Shown: piece by piece, positions 55,622 to 64,000 of the stretch
How the letters are laid out: each line of letters opens with the position of its first letter
Numbering within the stretch: the stretch's first letter is position 1
NCBI GenBank assembly: GCA_029891385.1
Contig: CM057228.1
Location: 34,475,023 to 34,539,022 of the forward strand
DNA length: 64,000 nt
Source: Erythroxylum novogranatense
Taxonomy: Eukaryota; Streptophyta; Magnoliopsida; Malpighiales; Erythroxylaceae
Direction: 5' to 3'
The notes under the pieces: model-generated
Told to the model about the DNA's origin: nothing
Database searches by the model: none
Seen by the model: only the letters and a program-made list of their open reading frames with translations
Position numbers and translations under genes: made by a program

Positions 55622-57123
55622 CCTCGAAACCTAAATCTGAGCTGCACTACCATGCGATCTCCTGCTCAATGTATCAGCCACCACATTAGCCTTCCCTGGG
55701 TGGTACTCAATAGTGCAGTCGTAATCCTTAAGCAGCTCTAACCATCTCCTCTACCTCAGATTTAGCTCTCGCTGACTCAACAAGTATCTCAAGCTCTTAT
55801 GATCTGTGAAGATCTGGAACGTCTCCCCATACAGATAATGTCTCCAGATCTTCAAAGCAAACACAACTGCAGCCAACTCCAAATCATGCACGGGATAATT
55901 ACCCTCATGGGCTCTCAACTGTCTCGATGCATAGGCTATGACTCTCCCATGCTGCATCAGCACACAACCTAAACCCTGCTGCGAAGCATCACTAAATACC
56001 TCAAATCCTCCTGCTCCAGATGGCAGGGCTAACACCGGCGCCGTCGTCAACCGATGTATCAACTCATCGAAACTCCTCTGGCACTCATCTGTCCAACTGA
56101 AGGCTACTCCCTTCCTCAGAAGTCTTGTCAAGGGGGTGGAGATCACTGAGAACCCCTCGACAAACCTCCTGTAATATCCCGCCAATTCGAGGAAACTCCT
56201 CAACTCTGACACGTTCATCGGAATCTCCCAACTCCTCACTGCCTCAATCTTGTGAGGATCCACCCGGATACCCTCACCAGATACTATGTGGCCTAGGAAC
56301 ACCACCTCATCGAGCCAAAATTCACACTTAGTGAATTTGGCATACAACTGCCTCTCTCTCATAATCTGCAACACAATCCTCAGATGTTCCACATGCTCCT
56401 GTCTAGACCTCGAATACACTAGGATATCATCAATGAATACGATCACAAACTGATCCAGGTATGGCTGAAAGACCCTATTCATCAAGGCCATGAAGGCTGT
56501 CGGGGCATTAGTCAACCCGAATGGCATCACTAAGAACTCGTAATGTCCATACCTGCTCCTAAAAGCACTCTTAGGCACATCGGCCTTTGCGATCCTCAAC
56601 TGATAGTAACCGGATCTCAAATCCAGCTTGGTAAACACCTGCGCTCCCTGCAACTGATCAAATAAGTCATCGATTCTAGGCAGTGGGTACTTATTCTTAA
56701 CAGTAACCCGATTGAGCTGCCTATAATCGATGCACAGCCTCATAGTCCCATCCTTCTTCTTCACAAACAACACAGGAGCTCCCCACGGTGAAACACTCAG
56801 CCTGATGAACCCCTTATCCAATAACTCCTGAAGCTGAGCCTTAAGCTCCCTCAATTCCACCGGTGCCATCCTATACGGAGGTATCGATATAGGAGCGGTA
56901 CCTGGAATGAGGTTTATCTCGAACTCTGTCTCCCGATCCGCCGGCAAACCCGGTAACTCCTCGGGAAACACATCTGGGAACTCCCTGATCACAGGGACAT
57001 CCTGCAACCTCTGCTGCACTCTAGAGTCTACCACATGCGCCAAATAAGCCTCACAGCCACCTCGCATCAATCTCAAAGCACTCACAAACGAATCATCCCG
57101 GCTGGCAATCGCCGACTAACACC
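55622..57123 (-). pseudogene. Chromovirus reverse transcriptase-RNase H
   Basis: 444 codons are open (55751-57085). RT motifs: [76 protein letters not shown] (first catalytic Asp), [20 protein letters not shown] and the catalytic FIDDILVYS. RNase H has [18 protein letters not shown] (Asp), [20 protein letters not shown] (Glu) and [17 protein letters not shown] (Asp). A TAG at about 55748-55750 follows LNLR and is probably an old CAG; a readable linker ([20 protein letters not shown]) and another TAG near 55633 follow. A further break near 57090-57120 separates it from the protease. Confidence 0.9.
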
Positions 57124-57756
57124 TCAAATCTGACCCTCGGTGACCAGAGACTCCAATACTACCTCCTTGGTATAACAATCCAAAATGGCCCTATGGGCAG
57201 TGAGCCAGTCCATCTCCAAAATCAAATCAATCTCCTGAAGGGGCAACACAATCAAATCTGCACTCAATACCGCTGAATCTACCCGAATCGGGCATCCCCT
57301 GCAGATATCGCCTAAAGCAGTGGTACTACCCAAAGGTGTACTCACCTGGAACCCATGCTGTAACATCTCCCTATCCACATGCAATCTACATGTCACATGC
57401 GGTGCAATAAATGAATGTGTGGATCCTGGATCTATCAATGCATACACCCCTATATCTGAGAGTAGAAGCAAACCTGCAACCACCTCGGGAGAATCCTGGT
57501 CCTCCTGCCTCGTCATGGCGTAGACCCTGGCCTGGGACTGAGGCCTACTGCCTCGCTCCTCGGTCCCCATAAAGGAATCTCTGCCTCTACCTCGAGCTCT
57601 GCCTCGGCCCTTAAATCCAGGTCCACCGCTACGGCTCTGCTGCACCGTCGAGCTACTACCAGCTCTCCCACTAGCAGCTGACTGGGCTCCCAAAGTCAGA
57701 GGACAACTCCTGATCATATGATCCATAGATCCATAGGCTAAACAGGCTCCTGTCAC
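57124..57756 (-). pseudogene. Chromovirus protease region
   Basis: 210 open codons. The N-terminal part is the Gag end with a knuckle-like GSMDHMIRSCPL, where a Cys of the motif reads Tyr, followed by an Arg/Gly-rich stretch (GFKGRGRARGRGRD). The protease active site is GVYALIDPGSTHSFI: Asp-Pro-Gly in place of the usual Asp-Ser/Thr-Gly, a form I know from this chromovirus group. VLPLQEIDLILEMDWLTAHR is the conserved C-terminal block (usually GMDWL). It ends at TGA in QI-stop, likely an old CGA. Confidence 0.85.
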
Positions 57757-58600
57757 TCTCCGCTGTGCCTCTTATCACAGTGCACGCAAACCGGTATAGC
57801 CTGACCTGCCCCTCTGCCACTACCCATCTGCCCAAATCTCCCTCTCTGAACCGAACCCGACTGTCTAAATCCCCCAGCTGATCTAAATCTGCTCTGACGC
57901 CTGCTCGTGCTCCTACCGGAGCTACCCTGACTATCACTGGACCTCTTACCTCCAGACCCCTGATCGGTCTTGGCTCGGCTCTGTCTCAAAAATTGTTCAA
58001 TCCTGACAGCAGCTGATCTCGCCTCCACAAAAGTACTCATATCTGACCGGGCTAACCTGGTACGGATATCCAGATTCAGCCCTCCCTCAAATCTCTGGCA
58101 CCTATCTGCCTCGGAGGAAATCGTAACAGACGACTGGCGACAACTCATTAAATCGACCTCATAATCCGCCACCGCATCGATCCTGCCTCAACTCTAAGAA
58201 ATCCTGCATCTTCATATCCAAATACTCCTTGGGCATGAAATTATCTCGAAAGCCCTCGTAAAATCAGCCCAAGTCAATACACATGGCCTGGTGGAACTAC
58301 CCGGATACCTTCCACCACCGATAAGTCGGACCACGGAGCAAAGAAACAAAGATAATCGAGCGCTCCTCCCGTCGCATGATCCATCTGTCCAGACCCGCTC
58401 GGTCCTCTCCAACCAACCCTCTCCTCAAGAGGTCATCTTCTTTGTGAAATCGATGACCCCCCACGCAGCGCGATCATACCTCTGTTCCCGCCTCATGGGA
58501 ACTCCGGGGTCGCCTCAAACATAGGCACTAAGACTCTCTACTCGCTCCGATCGATCCTTGGTCACCGGTTGATCAACTTGATCACCAAAGATGGATGACC
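57757..58600 (-). pseudogene. Chromovirus gag, frameshifted
   Basis: The C-terminal half is open (57753-58172): MADYEVDLMSCRQSSVTISS and FEGGLNLDIRTRLARSDMST, an Arg/Ser/Gly-rich nucleic-acid-binding stretch and a knuckle start VCVHCDKRHSGE. The N-terminal half (58172-58600) is readable only in pieces: MFEATPEFP, VVRLIGGGRYPGSSTRPCVL and TWADFTRAFE. About three frameshifts must be assumed. No start codon can be fixed; it should lie near 58600, about 90 bases from the primer site. Confidence 0.75.
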
Positions 58601-58689
58601 TACAATAAAATCACATTTTTGATCAATTTCTTGCTTTGCTTACGAAATTCAAGCCTAAAATATACTATACCCAAAAGATGCCAAACCAT

Positions 58690-58701
58690 GCTCTGATACC
58701 A
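58690..58701 (-). other. Primer-binding site of chromovirus C
   Basis: The minus strand reads TGGTATCAGAGC, exact for initiator-Met tRNA, five bases from the 5' LTR. Confidence 0.92.
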
Positions 58702-58706
58702 CCTAA

Positions 58707-61056
58707 TGTAGCGCCCTCACAAAGAGAGTATACACGGGTCAGTGGAGGTCGATCGGTGCACAACCTCTGACGAGTGCACTACCAAACTATCATTTCTATA
58801 ACCTCATGACATCAATATAAATAAAGCAGTAATATCAATTTCACTAAATTTGGTAAACCAAACGATCCATTTCCATTCATTCATAAAACCGTTAATACAT
58901 CATCCATCACATATATACATATATCATCAGACAACCCAAAAGGACTACATAGCTCCTACAAACGTCATCCACAAAATACCCCAAAGATCGGTGAATGACA
59001 CATGGGCCATGCTCTCTCTCGCAAGGCACACACGATAGGATAAGTCTTCTCGACCGAGCTAAAAGTCAAACTATCTTTGTCCTAAAAAATATTCGCAATT
59101 TGGGTGAGTTTGCGAAACTCAATGAGTAACCATCATCGATGGTTCACTCAACTCATGCATATCCAAACAATCACATAATATCGTATACTATCACATTCAA
59201 GAAATCACATGCAAATTTCACATTTATAAGGCGATTTGCTTTTCACACAATTCACGGTCATCATTCATATATGCGGTGTGCATGTGACTCTTTCATTTTC
59301 TTTCGTTGTTGTGACCGTGCTTTGAGCTCATATACGTTGAGCCATAGGCTCTGTAAACATTAGCTCAAAAGCCTAATACGTTGAGCATAAAGCTCGCAAA
59401 TCGTTGGGCACGAAGCCACATGACGTTGAGCTTAAAGCTCAATACGGTGGCTACACCGGTCTGTTACGCTTTTATCTCGATTATACCATTATGCATGTAT
59501 GCATATTCAATTTCAATACATGCATTACACTAAATCCTCATATATCTAATCCTTGCCAATTGAAATCAATTATAAACAATTTATGCACAATTAACGGCTC
59601 TATATCACAGATCCAATATTCAACACCCGTGGTCCTGAATCAATCAAATCAAACACATATAATCCGTCCTTAACTCCACATGGCATATTTGCATAACAAT
59701 TAAACACATAAAGGTTGAGAAACTAACTAGGTTACTCACCTCAGAACTTCCGAGCTACTGCCGGGAAGTCTCGCCTACGTCAGACGATCGGTGATCCACT
59801 TGAGCCGCTATAACAATCAAAATACGAATAACATTACTAATTATATCAATTTCAATGTTCAATGATGCATAGGAATCGAATAATGTACGTACTATACGTG
59901 TTATGGCATTCCTGACACAATTCTAAATTCCCGGTCTCAAATTCTAATTCCCAATTTCGTAATCTCCAAATTGAACTTAATCTATAGCTAATTGAATCAT
60001 CAATTGCCTAATCCCAAATGTTTAAAACCTCAATTTCATCAAACAATTAAAATCCCTAAATTTAACCCTAAAATCACCGTCGGAAACCCTAATTCATAAA
60101 TCCTTAAATTTTCAAATTCAAACAACAATCTAACTCCATAAATCAACAAATCAAGTTATACAAGACAAGATCAAAGTAGCTTACCTGATTAAAAGCTCCA
60201 AATCTTCAAGAATCAACAATCTCTCCACTCTTCCCCCACTCACGACAACTCCCAAATAAAGCCCAAAATCATCTTCTACTTACACCAAACTTAAGGGAAT
60301 GATCAAGGATGAAAAGAGAAACAAATTGCAAGAAGAGATCAAGAAGCAAATTGAAGAAAGATCCACGATGAAGAGAAGGAGATCAAGCTTTTCTTTCAAA
60401 AGGAACAAGCTTTGTGGGAGGAAAAATTCAAAGGCTTGGGTTATATATACCAAAAGGATTAAGGCTTGTTTGGCTAATCTTAATTGCCACAAGCCTGATC
60501 CGAATAACCTCAGTCCAATTTCTAATTCTAATTTCTCCTGAATTTCAATGGCTAAACCCTAATTCCTCAATTCTAATTTCTAGCATATTCGTGCCATTGG
60601 TAATTAATTTCGGAACCGGATATTCAATTAACCAGTCATTTATCAAATTTTCCGGTCCGGGCCTATTGCTCCAAAAATTTTAGAAAAATTCCTATAAATC
60701 CATAAAAATAGAAAACTCATTATCATATACTCCAATTTCACAATTCCACTCTCTAACTTTCATTTCTCATTCAAATTCAATTTTCGAGCCTATTTAACCT
60801 AATTATCACACATACCTAATCATCTCCAAATTTCATTTTACAATCTCCAATTTCTCATCTCTAATACCAATTAAATTTCTCACAGCCCACTTAACCTAAA
60901 TCAATTTCCAAATTGAAATTATCCAAATCTAGTCAGAAACATGTCATATATGCATGTACGTACAAATGCCAATTATACAGTATACTATAATGCATGCACA
61001 TGAAAAAATACGAATGCAATGAACTGTACACATCCCATTAGCAACGGGATGTTACA
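58707..61056 (-). repeat. Chromovirus C 5' LTR
   Basis: 2,350 bases from TGTAGCGCCCTC to CGGGATGTTACA. From about 58998 on it matches the 3' LTR. In the non-repetitive part (59820-60720 against 52850-53750) the copies are almost the same, while the ladder region shows clusters of small indels. The basic open frame at 60299-60541 (and 53326-53589) is on the strand opposite to the element and is not supported as a gene. Confidence 0.92.
60441..60450 (-). promoter_or_regulatory. Candidate TATA box, C 5' LTR
   Basis: GTATATATAA on the minus strand, about 610 bases from the LTR start in element orientation. Would drive transcription of C if active. Confidence 0.45.
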
Positions 61057-62146
61057 CCCCACCTGGCTTTAAGGAAGGTTATCAAGCTAAGTAAGAAGTA
61101 GTTTGGAGGCTTTTGAAGTCCATAATTGAATGATGGGCTTATACTAATTAATGGTTAATTGGAAGCCCATATGTTCATTTAGAAATGGGCTTGTTTTGGT
61201 TTAATGTATTGATTAGATTAATTATTTTAAAACAATTTTTTTTAAATGGAGAAGAAGCAATTTCGAAATTGTGTTAGGTTAGATGTGTAACCACACATTT
61301 GACATTAAAATACTAAATAAAGATGGTCTTTATTATGGTTCATCATTATTAAATGGAGTTATGAACTTACCATTAAATGGTTTAATGGTTGGCTTTTAAT
61401 GTTGGCATGTAACCTATTTGCATTCATTAGATTAAAGATGAAAGATGTGCATTAGATGGACCATCTTCCTTCTTTCTTCTTGCCAAAACCGAAATGGGTA
61501 TTCAATTATAGGTTATGGTCTTTTCAAATAGCCATTTTAAAGATAAATGAAGTAAGTCTCATTTATTGGCTATTTGATGAGTGGTTAATGTAAGAAGTGA
61601 TGCATTGGATGCCTCTCACTCTTTCCATTCATGCATATTTCAAAATTGAGATGTAAGAAAGGGTTCTTGCATGGTTTTTAGACATTCTCTCCTTTCATGC
61701 AAGGTAGAACCGAAATTCCTAAGTGAAAGAATTGAAAGAGTTTCAATTTTGGTTCTTCTTTTTCTAAGAAAATCTCCTCCAAATATTTCTTCTCCTTTCC
61801 CACCAAAGGATTTTGTTAACCTAGTTATCCTTGAAGAACAAGTGGTAAATCTAATTGGTTAAGGATACTACAATAAGGAAGAAGATAGATTGCTAAAGGA
61901 AAAGACTCAAAGGCAAAGGATTTGGATATAAGAAGGAGAGGATAGCGCAGCGAGGATTTAAAGCTACAGCGAAGGAGTCGGTAATTCCTTTTATCTTGTT
62001 CTTGGTTTTATTATCCTTATACCATATCATGTATGGATTAGCATGTTGATTTGGATATATTGCTTCCACTGCAAGATGATTTCTTAAAAAGTTTTGAAAT
62101 ATATCGTTTCTCCAAACTAAGCATGCTTTCTTTTTCCGATCCAACA
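61057..62146 (+). repeat. Copia B 3' LTR, right part
   Basis: Begins CCCCACCTGGC and runs to GATCCAACA at 62146, colinear with 44331-45404. The first part repeats the end of the left part (51831-52019). Confidence 0.9.
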
Positions 62147-62151
62147 AACAT
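62147..62151. other. Target-site duplication AACAT (right of Copia B)
   Basis: Matches 43327-43331. Confidence 0.92.
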
Positions 62152-62865
62152 TCCCACATCATTCCCAATGAGCAGAATGTCATCAACATACAGGATTAGG
62201 AAAGTAACCTTACCTTCTTTTATTCTTTTGTAAACACAAGGCTCATCTATGTTTTGTATGAACCCATAGGTTTTGATAGCCTTATCAAACCTAATGTTCC
62301 AAGACCTTGATGCTTGTTTAAGTCCATAAATGGACCTTTGCAACTTGCAAACCTTATGCTCATTACCTAGCTCAATGAATCCTTCTGGTTGGGCCATATA
62401 AATGGTCTCCTCAAGATCTCCATTCAGAAATGCGGTCTTGACATCCATTTGCCATATTTCATAATCGAAATAGGCTGCTATGGCAACCGGAGAAAAAGTC
62501 TCCTCGTAGTCTATACCCTCCTTTTGAATATAGCTTTTAGCTACCAATCTAGCTTTAAAGGTCTCTACCTTTCCATCCGATCCCCTTTTCCTTTTGTAGA
62601 TCCATTTACACCCTATGGTTTTTAGACCTTGTGGTAGATCTACAAGGACCCAGACTTCATTAGTATACATAGAATCTATTTTCGATTCCATTGCCTTGAG
62701 CCATTTTCCTGCATCAACATCATTAATAGCCTGTGTATACGTAACGGGATCTATTTCTTCTTGGTCTGAGATGGCAATTAAGCCTTCTCCTAAACCCAGA
62801 TACCCATCTGGTTGTCTCACAACCCTCCCACTACGTCTAGGCACATCTTGATGTTCAGGTTGCAC
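62152..62865 (-). pseudogene. Copia A reverse transcriptase, N-terminal part
   Basis: A long open stretch on the minus strand from VPRRSGRVVRQPDGYLGLGE through WVLVDLPQGLKTIGCKWIYK, VETFKARLVAKSYIQKEGID and MDVKTAFLNGDLEETIYMAQ to SIYGLKQASRSWNIRFDKAI and the catalytic LYVDDILLIGNDVGM. It ends exactly at the Copia B insertion. Between EETFSPVA and AYFDYEIWQ about ten residues present in B (MLKSIEILLA region) are missing in frame. The open frame runs into the Copia B LTR for another 38 codons, which is an accident of the insertion. Confidence 0.9.
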
Positions 62866-63700
62866 TTCGATTCAACTCTTGAATCCATTTCGACATCTTG
62901 TTCATCATATCCAAAACAACTCTTGGTTTAGATGAAATTGCTAACTCCTTTAGTACTACTTCACTTCTTCCTTTGTGATTTCTCACAAACTCTTCCTCTA
63001 AGAAGTTTGCATTTGTCGACACAAATACCTTCCTATCATGAGGACTTGTAAAATAGTACCCTCGAAGTTCCGTAGGATATCCTACAAACAAACATACTTT
63101 TGACCTTGGTTCCATCTTTGTGGATTCGGCTTTAGAACATGGGCTGGATGCCCCAGTCCTCAAGTGCCTCAATGAAGGCACTCGGCCATCCACAACTCCC
63201 TAGGTGTTTTAGGCACCGATTTGGATGGAGCAAAGTTAAGAAGATATGTTGCCGTTTGTATGGCATATCCCAAAACGATTCTCGTAAGGCTAGCATAGGA
63301 CATCATTGATCTTACCATTTCCAATAGAGTTCTATTTCTCCTCTCGCTACACCATTCATTGAGGTGTACGAGGAGTGACAAATTGGAAACAATTCCATTG
63401 TCAATTAAATATTCTGAACTCTCCGATAAATACTCACCACCTCGATCCGATCGAAAATCGCTTTTAATGGCTTGCCAAGTTACTTCTCACCAACTTTGAA
63501 TTCTTTGAACTTTCAAAAGATTCACTCTTTTATGCATCAAATACAAATAGCCATGTCTTGAGTAATCATCTATAAAAGTTATGAAATATTCATAACCTCC
63601 TCTAGCTTGTACATTCATGGGCCCACACACATCAAGATGTACCATGTCCAATGTGGATTCAAATCTGTTTCCTTTAGAAGGAAATGAGGCTTTTGTCATT
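62855..63700 (-). pseudogene. Copia A integrase, broken
   Basis: In element order: the core start FESTLDMVHLDVCGPMNVQA and EYFITFIDDYSRHGYLYLMH (63487-63699), then a break. RRNRTLLEMVRSMMSYASLT follows (63169-63381, catalytic Glu in the ERRNRTLLEMV block), then the C-terminal part (62855-63193) with KMEPRSKVCLFVGYPTELRG and VFVSTNANFLEEEFVRNHKG. Frame changes near 63190 and 63400-63490. The part with the middle catalytic Asp (SDRGGEYLSE-like) is readable near 63415-63455. Confidence 0.85.
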
Positions 63701-64000
63701 TTTCCTTCAATACAAGATTCACAGTGGGTAATGGATCACTATCCAAGCCCAAAAGGATCCCATCCTTTACTAGCTTTGTCAAGTCTTTTTCGATTGATAT
63801 GACCCATCCTTAGATGCCACAGATACTTTGAATTAATGCTAGAGATATTGGATTGTCTTGGTTTTATCAATTACGTGGTGTTTAGTGAGCCTTTCATAGG
63901 TTCTATAAAAACAATCCTGTTTAATTATCGCTTCACAAATAAAATCCTTATTCTCATATATTGAAACAACCTTTTCAAAATATAAGGAATAGCAGTTTAA
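63701..64000 (-). pseudogene. Copia A pre-integrase region
   Basis: Readable in pieces: a HLRMGHINRKRLDKLVKDGI-type zinc-binding block and LDSDPLPTV (63725-63830), equal to the damaged block of Copia B at 48180-48310. The remaining stretch to the window end corresponds to 48005-48150 of B. Protease and gag of A would lie beyond 64000. Confidence 0.7.

Larger units (their letters stand above)
52020..61056 (-). mobile_element. Chromovirus C (Gypsy, Tekay/Del-like)
   Basis: A 9-kb minus-strand Ty3/Gypsy element. It has a 5' LTR (58707-61056), initiator-Met primer site, gag, protease, RT, RNase H, integrase with chromodomain, polypurine tract and a 3' LTR (52020-54082) lacking its outer 290 bases. 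The order RT-RNase H-integrase is the Gypsy order. Of all elements here its pol has the fewest lesions and its LTRs are most alike, so it is among the youngest. The lineage is inferred from the chromodomain and the Asp-Pro-Gly protease motif. Confidence 0.9.
43332..62146 (+). mobile_element. Copia B retrotransposon, nested in Copia A
   Basis: A plus-strand member of the same family as A. It has a 5' LTR (43332-45404), primer site, leader, broken gag-pol, polypurine tract, and a 3' LTR split by chromovirus C (50823-52019 and 61057-62146). AACAT flanks both ends. Without C it is about 9.8 kb. Its RT is nearly the same as that of A in readable parts. Confidence 0.92.
37376..64000 (-). mobile_element. 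Copia A retrotransposon, interrupted, runs off window
   Basis: A minus-strand Copia element whose 3' LTR starts at 37376 and whose 5' part lies beyond 64000. It carries a Gypsy solo LTR in its 3' LTR and Copia B in its RT. Read without these inserts, the RT continues from 62152 into 43331 with only the TSD shared, so A is one element. RT wording (YTQAINDVDAGKWLKAMESK, QASRSWNIRFDKAIKTYGF) is close to what I know of the plant Angela/Tork lineage, which is inference. Confidence 0.88.

Noticed and set aside
1..64000. A new multi-gene system or captured defence or metabolic genes
   Set aside because: All recognisable proteins are retrotransposon gag, protease, integrase, RT, RNase H and one SIRE-type extra ORF. 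The novelty here is in repeat architecture, not in a gene cluster.

Overview
The window is plant nuclear DNA made almost entirely of nested LTR retrotransposons. I found no intact host gene, rRNA, tRNA gene, CRISPR array or prokaryotic feature. A flowering plant with a repeat-rich genome is suggested by Ty1/Copia and Ty3/Gypsy chromovirus proteins of plant type, primer-binding sites matching the 3' end of plant initiator-Met tRNA (TGGTATCAGAGC), LTRs of 1-4 kb, and many solo LTRs with 5-bp target-site duplications (TSDs). The species cannot be told. Nearly every coding region carries stops or frameshifts.

Layout. (1) 1-14290: the 5' LTR of a minus-strand Gypsy element (G1, whose body lies left of the window), split by a complete minus-strand Copia element of SIRE type (4128-13757, TSD TGTTA). 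That element has gag, pol and an extra ORF after pol. (2) 14291-23778: a short low-copy-looking stretch with a split ORF; a 3-kb Gypsy solo LTR (14494-17512); and an internally deleted Gypsy-like element X. X's right LTR holds a solo Copia LTR (19182-23137, TSD GTGAG), which itself holds an opposite-facing solo LTR of the same family (20784-22905, TSD TCCTA). (3) 23779-26227: LTR, primer site and gag of Copia D, cut off. (4) 26228-35193: Copia E, plus strand, with truncated 5' LTR, long leader, decayed gag-pol and 3' LTR. (5) 35194-37375: unclassified non-coding DNA. (6) 37376-64000: minus-strand Copia A, which runs off the window. Its 3' LTR holds a Gypsy solo LTR (37463-40374, TSD AGCAA). 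Its reverse transcriptase holds plus-strand Copia B of the same family (43332-62146, TSD AACAT). The 3' LTR of B holds chromovirus C (52020-61056).

How the parts work together. Within each element gag makes the particle, and protease, integrase, reverse transcriptase and RNase H copy and insert the DNA from LTR promoters. Chromovirus C has the least damaged pol, including a chromodomain that would direct insertion to marked chromatin. No element here looks competent as read.

The most unusual signal is the palindromic decamer AAGTCGACTT. It occurs at least 23 times between 20.8 and 33.3 kb and nowhere else that I saw: as a strict 21-bp tandem array in the leader of E, as a cluster in the LTR of D, and in a 5' extension of some E-family LTRs. 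A second shared structure is a ladder of short hairpins (GAGCC-n3-GGCTC type) in several Gypsy LTRs. I did not find a new multi-gene system.
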